A program made the translations under genes and the position numbers. Shown piece by piece: positions 1 to 7,817 of a stretch of 62,910 nucleotides of DNA; positions within the stretch are counted from its first letter, which is position 1; every line of letters begins with the position of its first letter. The notes under the pieces are model-generated. The model did no database searches, was not told where the DNA came from, and was given only the letters and a program-made list of their open reading frames with translations. The stretch comes from Lachnospiraceae bacterium (GTDB taxonomy: Bacteria > Bacillota > Clostridia > Lachnospirales > Lachnospiraceae). The DNA is taken from positions 1 to 62,910 of the forward strand of contig JAFZQY010000092.1 of assembly GCA_017620155.1 (NCBI GenBank), read 5' to 3'.

Positions 1-90
1 AAAGGATGGGGCTGTTAGGGCCTCATCCTCATACTATGTTTTGGCCTTTTCGGATTCTCGCATTGCAAGCAGTATAAAAATGGAATAATA

Positions 91-129
91 AAACCCATTC
101 TTGGATCAGGTAAATCCAAAGATGGGTTT
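91..129. other. Imperfect inverted repeat at window edge
   Basis: The left arm, beginning AAACCCAT, is nearly complementary to the right arm, ending ATGGGTTT, around a short loop. No T-run follows it. It lies just before a better terminator hairpin and may be part of the 3' untranslated region of a gene to the left of the window. Function unknown. Confidence 0.4.
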
Positions 130-142
130 GTCTACAGTCTGT

Positions 143-176
143 AAGGACTTCGGAATTATCCGAAGTCCTTTTCTTA
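143..176 (+). terminator. Rho-independent terminator
   Basis: An 11-bp perfect stem (143-153 with 160-170) closes a 6-base AT loop and is followed by TTCTT on the plus strand, so it most likely ends a plus-strand transcript entering from the left. It also lies just past the stop of the convergent minus-strand gene and could work in both directions, although the minus strand lacks a good T-run. Confidence 0.7.
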
Positions 177-190
177 TGCGTATCTTTCTT

Positions 191-1294
191 TTAATTGAGA
201 GTGCTTATGAAACCGAGAACGTGTGAAGCGTATTCCGAAAAGAATTCACGGTTTTTCTTTCGCTCATCGGTCATCTCGATATATAAGTCCTTGCTCAGGT
301 AATCCGTCTTGTAGAAGGGCGTGAACGATAAGTCCCATTCGGGTACGAAAACTGATTCCACGCGGGTATAGCAGTTTGAAGCCTGTGCCTGAACCCTGTG
401 ATCCTTGTCCACGAAAGAAGCGACGGATTTGTGAAGCGCCTCATCCTCTGTGGGAAGATAATAATAATCCTTGTAGTTTGCATAGAAGTATTTCAGTTCT
501 CCCACATATACAGGGACTTTGAGGATGCCCTCGCTGCCTTCGCCCTTGAAATAGCAGCCTATCGCCATATGCGTAATGGGTTGAGGAAGAGATGTGGGGA
601 GCTTGATCTTCATGACAAGCTCGGCTTTTTCGTTTCCTTCGTGATCGGAATACTTATCCATGCTGACCTTGGTGACTGTCAGTTTTTCTCTGAAGATCTC
701 GGAATATGCGAGGATCGGTGTTATCTCGATCATCCCGCGTATGTCTTCCTCGTTGTGTATCAGCAGCTTGGTAAGAGCATCGACATCGAAGTGTGTGACA
801 TATTCCTGATATACTCCGACGAGTTCGCCGCCGCTTAGATCATCCTTCCGGTCAATCCCGAGATACTGTTCGATAGTCTTTTGCTTGCAGTTAGGGACTT
901 TCAGGAAATTCTTGTAAGGAGAGATCCTTTTATACAGATCTATGCCCACCATGCTGTAAAGAGAGCAGGGAAAGCCGTATTTCTTGCATTTTTCCTGAAT
1001 ATAAGGAATATCGAAATTGTTTCCGTTGAAATGGATCAGAACCTTGTATTTTCTGACTGAATCCAGGAAGGTTTTGAGGATTTCGGGTTCTTCCTCGGGC
1101 TTTTCCGCAAAAAACTGCTTGCAGCTGAATGTGATGCCGTCATAATAGGCACAGCCTATCATGTACAGAACGGTAGCGGCTGCGGAAAACCCGGTGGTCT
1201 CGATATCGATAAAGAGAATATCCTCCAGCGGGGCTATATGACTCAGATCATATTTGAGATCAAGGTCTTTGAATTGTTTGGTTATTATATTCAT
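191..1294 (-). CDS. Ribonuclease H-like (YprB-type) exonuclease domain protein
   Basis: A 367-residue soluble protein with a DnaQ/RNase H-like 3'-5' exonuclease fold in its N-terminal two thirds. The acidic motifs are visible in order: FIDIETTGF near residue 29 (ExoI), HFNGNNFD near residue 88 (ExoII) and HNEEDIRGM near residue 180 (ExoIII). This matches the YprB RNase H-like family, whose substrate is not established. The last 150 residues are not recognisable. The ATG at 1294 has no clear Shine-Dalgarno site, so a slightly different start is possible. It is divergent from the rnf operon and convergent with whatever ends at the left-edge terminator. Confidence 0.8.
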   Translation of the reverse strand: MNIITKQFKDLDLKYDLSHIAPLEDILFIDIETTGFSAAATVLYMIGCAYYDGITFSCKQFFAEKPEEEPEILKTFLDSVRKYKVLIHFNGNNFDIPYIQEKCKKYGFPCSLYSMVGIDLYKRISPYKNFLKVPNCKQKTIEQYLGIDRKDDLSGGELVGVYQEYVTHFDVDALTKLLIHNEEDIRGMIEITPILAYSEIFREKLTVTKVSMDKYSDHEGNEKAELVMKIKLPTSLPQPITHMAIGCYFKGEGSEGILKVPVYVGELKYFYANYKDYYYLPTEDEALHKSVASFVDKDHRVQAQASNCYTRVESVFVPEWDLSFTPFYKTDYLSKDLYIEMTDERKKNREFFSEYASHVLGFISTLN

Positions 1295-1348
1295 GCGTTT
1301 ATTCTATCATATTCTATTCGAAAGTGTGTTTTTTTCTGTTGTGGATTA

Positions 1349-1377
1349 TAGATATATTTGTCCGTATTTGGTAAAAT
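1349..1377 (+). promoter_or_regulatory. Candidate sigma-A promoter of the rnf operon
   Basis: An extended -10 element, TGGTAAAAT (1369-1377), is preceded at 17 bp by TAGATA (1349-1354), which matches four of six bases of the -35 consensus. It lies about 75 bases before the rnfC start in the divergent gap. Supported by motif and position only. Confidence 0.45.
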
Positions 1378-1454
1378 ATTCTTTAGTCGTTACTGTTCAC
1401 CAAGCGTAGATAAACGCCGTGGAGAGTAACGAAATCTATGAAAGGGATCAAGTT

Positions 1455-2822
1455 ATGGCCAGATATACTTTCACGGGCGGCATCCATCCTTTTGACGGTA
1501 AAGCATTATCCAAAGATAAGCCGATCAAAGATTATCTCCCCAAGGGAGATCTTGTTTATCCCATGAGTCAGCATATCGGAGCTCCCGCCAAGCCTGTCGT
1601 CGAGAAAGGCGATCATGTGCTTCGCGGTCAGCTGATTGCCGAAGCAGGAGGATTTGTCTCAGCCCCCATTTATTCCACGGTTTCCGGTACCGTCAAAGCT
1701 ATAGAGCCCAGACGTGTTGTCACCGGCGATCTCCCCTTAAGCATCGTCATTGAAAATGATAATGAATACACGGAAGTAGAATATCCCGATCCGGTTCCTC
1801 TTGAAGAGATGGAAAAGGCGGATATCATAAACTGTGTCCGTGAAGCAGGCGTTGTCGGCATGGGCGGTGCGGGCTTTCCTACACATGTAAAGCTTTCTCC
1901 CAAGGAGCCCGACAAGATCGAGTACTGTATAGTAAACGGCGCCGAGTGCGAGCCTTATCTGACCAGCGATTACCGCCGCATGCTCGAGGAACCCGAGAAA
2001 GTCATCAGCGGACTTCGGGTCATGCTTTCTCTGTTTGATAATGCTCGTGGCATCATTGCGATAGAAGATAACAAGAAAGACTGCATCAATCTGATGAAGT
2101 CTCTTATCAAGGATGATCCCAGGATATATGTAAAAGCGCTTAAGACCAAATATCCCCAGGGAGCAGAGCGTCAGCTCATATATGCCACAACAGGCCGCGC
2201 GATCAATTCATCCATGCTTCCCGCGGATGCAGGCTGCATAGTTGATAACGTGGACACCGTTGTTGCGATACACAACGCGGTCATCAACCGTAAACCTCTC
2301 ATGGAGAGAATAGTTACCGTAACAGGTGATGCGATCGCGGATCCCTGCAATTTCAGGGTTCATATAGGAACCAATTATCATGAGCTTATAGATGCTGCAG
2401 GCGGTTTTAAGGAAGAACCGGTCAAGATCATCTCCGGTGGTCCGATGATGGGCTTCGGAATATTCGAACTCGATCTTCCCACTACCAAGACCGCATCAGC
2501 GCTGCTGTGTCTGACCAAAGACGATGTATCGGCCATGGAGCCTTCCGCCTGCATTAACTGCGGCAGATGCGTAGAGGTATGTCCCGGCCGGGTTATGCCC
2601 AAGGTACTTGCCGAATGTGCAGAGCATTATGATAATGAGAAGTTTGTTGCCTTAGGCGGCATGGAATGCTGTGAATGCGGATGTTGCAGTTTCGTTTGTC
2701 CCGCCAAGAGGCCTCTTACACAGTCCATCAAGTCCATGCGTAAGATAGAGATGGCTGAGCAGAAGAAGAGAGCTGCTGCCAAGGCAGAAGAAGAGAAGAA
2801 ACAGGGGGAGGAGAAGAAATGA
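1455..2822 (+). CDS. rnfC: Rnf complex subunit C
   Basis: Peripheral subunit of the Rnf ferredoxin:NAD+ oxidoreductase; it binds FMN and NADH and passes electrons through two 4Fe-4S clusters. The glycine-rich motif GMGGAGFPTH is in the N-terminal half, and the two clusters are CINCGRCVEVCP and CCECGCCSFVCP near the C-terminus, followed by a lysine/glutamate-rich helix. I chose the ATG at 1455 because AAAGGG lies 8 bases upstream and the family sequence starts MARYTFTGGIHPF; the in-frame GTG at 1419 has no ribosome-binding site. First gene of rnfCDGEAB; its stop overlaps rnfD by 4 bases. Confidence 0.95.
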   Translation: MARYTFTGGIHPFDGKALSKDKPIKDYLPKGDLVYPMSQHIGAPAKPVVEKGDHVLRGQLIAEAGGFVSAPIYSTVSGTVKAIEPRRVVTGDLPLSIVIENDNEYTEVEYPDPVPLEEMEKADIINCVREAGVVGMGGAGFPTHVKLSPKEPDKIEYCIVNGAECEPYLTSDYRRMLEEPEKVISGLRVMLSLFDNARGIIAIEDNKKDCINLMKSLIKDDPRIYVKALKTKYPQGAERQLIYATTGRAINSSMLPADAGCIVDNVDTVVAIHNAVINRKPLMERIVTVTGDAIADPCNFRVHIGTNYHELIDAAGGFKEEPVKIISGGPMMGFGIFELDLPTTKTASALLCLTKDDVSAMEPSACINCGRCVEVCPGRVMPKVLAECAEHYDNEKFVALGGMECCECGCCSFVCPAKRPLTQSIKSMRKIEMAEQKKRAAAKAEEEKKQGEEKK

Positions 2823-3760
2823 GTACGGATATGCTTAAAGTATCATCAAATCCCCATGTAAGATCGCATGTTACAACCAGCCAGATAATGGGAGCAGTCA
2901 TCATAGCATTGCTTCCCGCTGCAGGCTTCGGTATCTATAATTTCGGACTGTGGGCTCTGATACATATCCTTATATGCGTGGCAACTACAGTACTTACCGA
3001 ACTTCTTTATGAAGTGCTTCTTAAGAAAAAGGTAACTGTCGGCGATCTGTCCGCAGTAGTAACGGGACTTTTGCTTGCGCTTAACCTTCCCGCATCCGCT
3101 CCCTGGTGGATCGGAATTGTGGGCGGCGTATTTGCGATTCTCATCGTTAAGATGCTCTTTGGCGGCATAGGACAGAACTTCATGAATCCCGCACTCGGAG
3201 CAAGATGCTTCCTTATCCTCAGTTTTACCAGGATCATGACGAACTTCCCCGATATCGGAGACGGACTTTCGGGGGCTACGCCGCTTGCACTGATCAAATC
3301 AGGACAGAGCGTGAACATCATGAACATGATCATAGGACGTACTTCAGGTACCATAGGTGAGACGAGCATGATCGCGATCGTAGTCGGCGCGTGCTTCCTA
3401 ATCCTTCTGGGTGTCATCGATCTGAGGATTCCGGGTACTTACATCTTATCCTTCGCGATATTCGTGATGATATTCAGCGGACATGGATTTGATCCCGCTT
3501 ATATTTCGGCTCAGCTTGCCGGAGGCGGACTCATGCTCGGAGCTTTCTTCATGGCTACCGACTATACGACCAGACCGATCACCAAGATCGGACAGTATCT
3601 GTTCGGTATCTTCCTCGGAATTATGACAGGCATATTCAGGATATTCGGACCTTCGGCCGAGGGCGTCAGCTATGCCATCATACTGGGCAACCTTATCGTG
3701 CCTCTTATTGAGAAGATCACATATCCCAAAGCATTCGGAAGAGGAGGAGAACGCATATGA
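2819..3760 (+). CDS. rnfD: Rnf complex subunit D
   Basis: Integral membrane subunit of the Rnf complex, 313 residues with many hydrophobic helices. It carries covalently bound FMN in the family; the attachment motif SGAT is visible in DGLSGATPLAL near residue 150. It takes part in electron transfer from RnfC and in ion translocation. The start overlaps the rnfC stop as ATGA and GGGGGAGGAG lies just upstream, so translation is coupled. It overlaps rnfG by 4 bases. The length is slightly shorter than proteobacterial RnfD but usual for Clostridia. Confidence 0.95.
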   Translation: MSTDMLKVSSNPHVRSHVTTSQIMGAVIIALLPAAGFGIYNFGLWALIHILICVATTVLTELLYEVLLKKKVTVGDLSAVVTGLLLALNLPASAPWWIGIVGGVFAILIVKMLFGGIGQNFMNPALGARCFLILSFTRIMTNFPDIGDGLSGATPLALIKSGQSVNIMNMIIGRTSGTIGETSMIAIVVGACFLILLGVIDLRIPGTYILSFAIFVMIFSGHGFDPAYISAQLAGGGLMLGAFFMATDYTTRPITKIGQYLFGIFLGIMTGIFRIFGPSAEGVSYAIILGNLIVPLIEKITYPKAFGRGGERI

Positions 3761-4368
3761 AATCAATGTTCAAAGACGCGTGTATCCTTTTCGCGATAAC
3801 CGTGATAGCCGGCCTGCTTCTTGGCGGAGTATATCAGATCACCAAAGACCCTATCGCTGCTCAGGAAGAACTTGCCAAGGCGAATGCCTGCAGGGAAGTA
3901 TTTGCTGATGCTGCGGATTTTGAGCAGGATCCTTTGTTTGAAGCAGACGGATCCACGCCTGTCTATAACATGTTGTATCCCAATGATTCGATCGATAACT
4001 GCCAAAGAGCGCTTTCCGCAGGCGGAGAACTGCTCGGATATGTTCTTACGGTCACGTCACATGAAGGCTATGGCGGAGATATAAAGTTCATGATGGGTAT
4101 CCGAAATGACGGAACCTTAAACGGCATATCGCTTCTTTCGATATCCGAGACCGCCGGTCTTGGCATGCAGGCAGGAGAAGTTCTGGTTCCCCAGTTTGCA
4201 GGCAAAAATCAGATCGAATTTACCTATACCAAAGACGGTGCGACCTCTGATTCGGAGATAGATGCGATCAGCGGCGCGACGATTACCACCAATGCCGTAA
4301 CCAACGGCGTAAATGCCGGGCTCTCATATTTCTATTCAATATTGAGTCCCGAAGAGGGAGGTGAGTGA
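3757..4368 (+). CDS. rnfG: Rnf complex subunit G
   Basis: A 203-residue subunit with one N-terminal transmembrane helix (about residues 8-27) and an extracytoplasmic FMN-binding domain. The covalent flavin attachment motif SGAT is in DAISGATITTNAV near residue 170, where the threonine bonds FMN in characterised homologues. The N-terminal helix anchors it beside RnfD. It overlaps the rnfD stop as ATGA, with an AGAGGAGG ribosome-binding site in the rnfD coding end, and one base separates it from rnfE. Confidence 0.95.
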   Translation: MKSMFKDACILFAITVIAGLLLGGVYQITKDPIAAQEELAKANACREVFADAADFEQDPLFEADGSTPVYNMLYPNDSIDNCQRALSAGGELLGYVLTVTSHEGYGGDIKFMMGIRNDGTLNGISLLSISETAGLGMQAGEVLVPQFAGKNQIEFTYTKDGATSDSEIDAISGATITTNAVTNGVNAGLSYFYSILSPEEGGE

Positions 4369-4369
4369 T

Positions 4370-5185
4370 ATGTCAGAGATCAAAGACAGACTGATAAACG
4401 GCATAATCAAAGAAAATCCCACTTTTGTTCTGATGCTGGGTATGTGTCCGACTCTGGCTGTTACAACATCTGCGATCAACGGCCTGGGTATGGGGCTTAC
4501 GACCATGGTTGTGCTGACACTCAGTAATGCCCTCATATCGGCGCTTCGCAAGATCATTCCCGACAGAGTCAGGATTCCCGCATTCATCGTCATCATAGCC
4601 AGCTTCGTGACGATCACGCAGTTTTTACTTCAGGGATTTATTCCGACGCTTTATGATGCGCTCGGCATCTATATACCTTTGATCGTAGTTAACTGCATCA
4701 TTCTCGGCAGGGCCGAAAGCTACGCATCCAAGAGCGGTGTTGTACCTTCAATATTTGACGGTATCGGCATGGGCCTCGGTTTTACAGTGGCACTTACCAT
4801 AATCGGTGCGATCAGAGAACTGCTTGGTGCCGGTGAGGTTTTCGGATACCGCGTGATGCCTTCTGCATTTGAGCCCATAAGGATATTCATCATGGCTCCC
4901 GGCGCATTCTTCGTACTTGCAATGCTCACTGCCGGCATGAATAAGATCCGTCTCAGCATGGAAGCAAAGGGCAAAGATGCTTCCAAGATAGGATCCGGCG
5001 GATGCGTTGACATGGATTGCAACAACTGCGCGGAAAGAGGTACATGTACACATAAGTTCATCGATACAGATGCTGTTCCCGGAGAATCCCTTGAAGAAGG
5101 CGCACTCAGAAGAGAGCAGGAAAGCGCATCAGATAATATCGAAGAAGTCATCGTAACCGATGAATCGGGAAAGGAGGATGAATGA
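4370..5185 (+). CDS. rnfE: Rnf complex subunit E with Cys-rich C-terminal extension
   Basis: A six-helix membrane subunit paired with RnfA in the ion channel and the intramembrane Fe-S site. The two conserved cysteines are in LGMCPTLA (residue 26) and VVNCIILG (residue 109). I chose the ATG at 4370 because GGGAGG lies 8 bases upstream; a GTG at 4361 is in frame but sits against the Shine-Dalgarno site. Unusually, the core is followed from about residue 205 by a polar tail with cysteines 212, 217, 220 and 226 (CX4CX2CX5C) and then an acidic end. Typical RnfE is 195-235 residues, so this 271-residue form carries an added segment that could bind metal. Confidence 0.93.
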   Translation: MSEIKDRLINGIIKENPTFVLMLGMCPTLAVTTSAINGLGMGLTTMVVLTLSNALISALRKIIPDRVRIPAFIVIIASFVTITQFLLQGFIPTLYDALGIYIPLIVVNCIILGRAESYASKSGVVPSIFDGIGMGLGFTVALTIIGAIRELLGAGEVFGYRVMPSAFEPIRIFIMAPGAFFVLAMLTAGMNKIRLSMEAKGKDASKIGSGGCVDMDCNNCAERGTCTHKFIDTDAVPGESLEEGALRREQESASDNIEEVIVTDESGKEDE

Positions 5186-5766
5186 TCATGGTTAAAGAAT
5201 TACTGATCCTCTTGATAGGTTCATCACTCGTGAGCAATGTCGTACTCAGCCAGTTCCTCGGACTGTGCCCGTTTTTAGGTGTTTCCAAGAACACCAAGAC
5301 CGCGGCCGGCATGGGTGTAGCCGTTATATTCGTCATCACTCTTGCCTCTGTGGTGGCCGGTGCCATCTACAGTTTCATACTGGTACCGTTTAATGTGACT
5401 TATCTTCAGACCATAGTATTCATTCTGGTCATTGCTGCTCTGGTCCAGTTCGTTGAGATGGTCCTTAAGAAGTTCATTCCGTCGCTTTATCAGGCGCTCG
5501 GCGTTTATCTGCCGCTGATAACCACCAACTGCGCGGTTCTCGGAGTTGCACTCACCAATGTGCAGAAATCCTACGGTATCCTGTACGGAACCGTGAACGG
5601 ATTTGCCACTGCAGTTGGTTTCACGATCTCAATCGTGATACTTGCAGGACTTCGCGAGAAGATGGAATACAACGACATACCCAGACCGTTTAAGGGCATG
5701 CCCATGGTGCTTCTTACAGCCGGACTTATGGCTATCGCATTCTGCGGATTTTCCGGTCTGTTATAA
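5182..5766 (+). CDS. rnfA: Rnf complex subunit A
   Basis: A 194-residue six-helix membrane protein homologous to RnfE with opposite predicted topology. Its conserved cysteines are in LGLCPFLG and TTNCAVLG, the pair that with RnfE is believed to hold an Fe-S centre in the membrane. The start at 5182 overlaps the rnfE stop as ATGA, with AAGGAGG 4 bases before it; a second ATG at 5188 has 10-base spacing and is equally possible. Length and sequence are normal for the family. Confidence 0.95.
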   Translation: MIMVKELLILLIGSSLVSNVVLSQFLGLCPFLGVSKNTKTAAGMGVAVIFVITLASVVAGAIYSFILVPFNVTYLQTIVFILVIAALVQFVEMVLKKFIPSLYQALGVYLPLITTNCAVLGVALTNVQKSYGILYGTVNGFATAVGFTISIVILAGLREKMEYNDIPRPFKGMPMVLLTAGLMAIAFCGFSGLL

Positions 5767-5783
5767 AATTAAAGGGGATTGAA

Positions 5784-6578
5784 ATGGTAACAGGAATACT
5801 TACAGCTACAATACTTGTAGGCGCTACCGGTCTTATCATCGGATTGTTGCTCGGCATAGCTTCCATCAAGTTTAAAGTAGAGGTTGATGAAAAAGAAGAA
5901 GCCGTGCTCGCGGCACTTCCCGGAAATAACTGCGGAGGATGCGGATATCCCGGATGTTCCGGACTTGCTCATGCCATAGCATCGGGCGAAGCAAAAGTCA
6001 ATCAGTGCCCCGTAGGCGGTGAGAGCGTCGGCAACAAGATCGCCGAGATAATGGGCGTGGAAGCGGAGAGCGGCGTGCGCAAGGTTGCTTTTGTTCATTG
6101 TCAGGGCGACTGTGACAGAACAAAAGTTGATTATGAATACAGCGGCGTAAAAGACTGCCGAATGCTTTCTTTCGTACCTAACGGAGGCCCTAAGACATGT
6201 AATCACGGATGCCTCGGATTCGGTTCCTGCGTTGAGGTATGTCCGTTTGATGCTATTCATGTTGTAAACGGCCTGGCTCAGGTCGATCGCGAAAAGTGCA
6301 AAGCCTGCGGTAAATGCGTAGATGTATGTCCCAAGAATCTGATAACTCTTGAACCGTATGATGCGCAGTATTTCGTGGCTTGTAAGTCCGCCGACAAGGG
6401 CCCTGTGGTCATGAAGGGCTGTGATGTCGGATGCGTTGGATGTTCTCTTTGCATGAAGAACTGTCCTTCGGAAGCCATCACGATGGATGGACCGCTGGCA
6501 GTGATCGATCAGGAAAAGTGCACCAAATGCGGCACCTGTATCGAGAAATGCCCTAAGAAGGCCATAGTTATGGTGTGA
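5784..6578 (+). CDS. rnfB: Rnf complex subunit B, polyferredoxin
   Basis: Electron entry subunit that accepts electrons from reduced ferredoxin. It has an N-terminal membrane helix (about residues 5-25), then a 4Fe-4S domain with NNCGGCGYPGC (near residue 50) and its downstream cysteine in NQCPVGG, then four CX2CX2CX3C ferredoxin motifs in the second half: GSCVEVCP, CKACGKCVDVCP, GCSLCMKNCP and CTKCGTCIEKCP. The ATG at 5784 follows AAAGGGGATTGAA. It is last in rnfCDGEAB and followed by a separately promoted tRNA gene. No terminator is obvious between them. Confidence 0.95.
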   Translation: MVTGILTATILVGATGLIIGLLLGIASIKFKVEVDEKEEAVLAALPGNNCGGCGYPGCSGLAHAIASGEAKVNQCPVGGESVGNKIAEIMGVEAESGVRKVAFVHCQGDCDRTKVDYEYSGVKDCRMLSFVPNGGPKTCNHGCLGFGSCVEVCPFDAIHVVNGLAQVDREKCKACGKCVDVCPKNLITLEPYDAQYFVACKSADKGPVVMKGCDVGCVGCSLCMKNCPSEAITMDGPLAVIDQEKCTKCGTCIEKCPKKAIVMV

Positions 6579-6588
6579 TCATTTCGTA

Positions 6589-6617
6589 TTGAATTAAATA
6601 CCTCAAGATGTTAATAT
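6589..6617 (+). promoter_or_regulatory. sigma-A promoter of tRNA-Leu
   Basis: TTGAAT (6589-6594) and TAATAT (6612-6617) are separated by exactly 17 bp. The predicted start lies about 8 bases before the mature tRNA 5' end. Each hexamer matches five of six (-35) or four of six (-10) consensus bases. Confidence 0.65.
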
Positions 6618-6631
6618 AAAAAAGCATTTGC

Positions 6632-6715
6632 GCCGGCGTGTCGGAATTGGCAGACGAGGCAGACTCAAAATCTGTTATGGGCAACCATGTGCGGGTTCAA
6701 GTCCCGCCGCCGGCA
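6632..6715 (+). tRNA. tRNA-Leu (anticodon CAA)
   Basis: A complete class II tRNA cloverleaf read by eye. The 7-bp acceptor stem GCCGGCG/CGCCGGC pairs fully, the anticodon stem GCAGA/TCTGT encloses loop CTCAAAA giving CAA, a long variable arm ATGG-GCAA-CCAT is present as expected for leucine, and the T-arm is GCGGG-TTCAAGT-CCCGC. The discriminator is A and CCA is not encoded. It decodes UUG. An exact inverted copy of its T-arm lies 31 bases downstream. Confidence 0.96.
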
Positions 6716-6738
6716 GTAAATAACTTTTAAACCCTAAA

Positions 6739-6755
6739 GCGGGACTTGAACCCGC
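6739..6755 (-). repeat. Inverted copy of tRNA-Leu T-arm
   Basis: These 17 bases are the exact reverse complement of the T-arm of the adjacent tRNA-Leu (6691-6707). The copy can fold on itself (5-bp stem, 7-base loop) or pair over 17 bp with the tRNA T-arm. No T-run follows, so it is a poor terminator. On the minus strand it is followed by TTTAGGG, but no 5' half of a tRNA is present. Confidence 0.75.
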
Positions 6756-6779
6756 GATAAGATAAGAAAGGAAAAAATT

Positions 6780-7817
6780 ATGATATGTCCTAAATGTGGA
6801 AACGAGATCGCCGAAGGTCTCAAGTTCTGTCCTAACTGCGGTAATCCGTTAACCGATGTTCAATCGGCTCTCGTGTCTGCACCTCAGCCCGAGCAGCAGC
6901 CTGCCGGAAGCTTTGTTGCGCCTCCTCAGTCAGGTCAGCAGCCTGCAGGCGGTTATGTACAGCCTCCTCAGGGATATCAGCAGCCGGCTCCCGGATATCA
7001 GCAGCCTCAGGCTCCTTACGGACAGCCTCCGCAGAAGAAGTCCAAAGTATGGCTCATAGTTCTGATAATAGTCCTTGTCATTGCAGCTATCCTTATAATT
7101 GCGGGTATTGCGCTTAAGCGTGCGGCTGACAGGGTACAGCAGGAGCTTAACGATCAGATAATGTCCGAGATTGATGATATCAATCTTGATGATCTTAATC
7201 TCGACCTTGATACGCTCAACTCCGAAATTGAAGAGATCGGCGAGCTTGATCTTGATCTTGACAATGCTACCGGTTCGACCGAAACTTCATCCGGTGCAGA
7301 TGAATCTTATTCGTATGATTATGTAGATGTATCATACAGCGGAAATACCGTTACCATCACTCCTAACGGAAAACTAAACGGTTCCACTGTCCTGTGGGGC
7401 GGCAAGGATCTTGACGGACTTTGTGATTATATAGACGATGAAGTGCTTGAAGCAGGCCGTTATATAAACAGAGATCTGCTCTATGATCTGATCGCCATTG
7501 ATGTTGTTGATGAGTCGATGTATACCGAATTTGAAGATATCGAACTCAATCTGCTCATGGCCTGCGCACTGGCTAACAACTTCCATGATACCGATGTCAG
7601 AGTCAGGGATTGCGTAATCGATTCAGCTAAACCTACCGATTATGCATATGATGTAAAGGCATATGGAAAAGACGATACATGGATAATCAACTACAAGGAT
7701 AAGACCGTATACTTCAACAACGGCGGTACGGAATACGTATCGGATATGTTTAACGATGATTATATGGTAGTCTGGATGGTAGCCGTAGAAGAGTATTACG
7801 GAATAGAAGCTGACTAA
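6780..7817 (+). CDS. Zinc-ribbon membrane protein with extracellular domain
   Basis: A 345-residue protein of unknown function. It begins with a double CXXC zinc ribbon (CPKCGNEI and CPNCGNPL, residues 3-26), continues with a Pro/Gln/Gly-rich linker holding repeated QPP and YQQP units (about 35-85), has one transmembrane helix (about 91-112), and then a presumably extracellular acidic region with heptad-like IDDINLDDL repeats and a C-terminal domain. This architecture is common in Firmicutes, where roles are mostly unknown. The start follows AAGAAAGG. Its TAA overlaps the stop of the convergent CapA-like gene by 2 bases. Confidence 0.8.
   Translation: MICPKCGNEIAEGLKFCPNCGNPLTDVQSALVSAPQPEQQPAGSFVAPPQSGQQPAGGYVQPPQGYQQPAPGYQQPQAPYGQPPQKKSKVWLIVLIIVLVIAAILIIAGIALKRAADRVQQELNDQIMSEIDDINLDDLNLDLDTLNSEIEEIGELDLDLDNATGSTETSSGADESYSYDYVDVSYSGNTVTITPNGKLNGSTVLWGGKDLDGLCDYIDDEVLEAGRYINRDLLYDLIAIDVVDESMYTEFEDIELNLLMACALANNFHDTDVRVRDCVIDSAKPTDYAYDVKAYGKDDTWIINYKDKTVYFNNGGTEYVSDMFNDDYMVVWMVAVEEYYGIEAD

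Noticed and set aside
398-838. 146-residue plus-strand open frame
   Set aside because: It lies wholly inside the minus-strand RNase H-like gene, whose motifs are clear; the plus-strand translation has no recognisable domain and no ribosome-binding site.
6739-6755. A second tRNA gene on the minus strand
   Set aside because: Only the T-arm is present; no D-arm, anticodon arm or matching 5' acceptor strand could be found.
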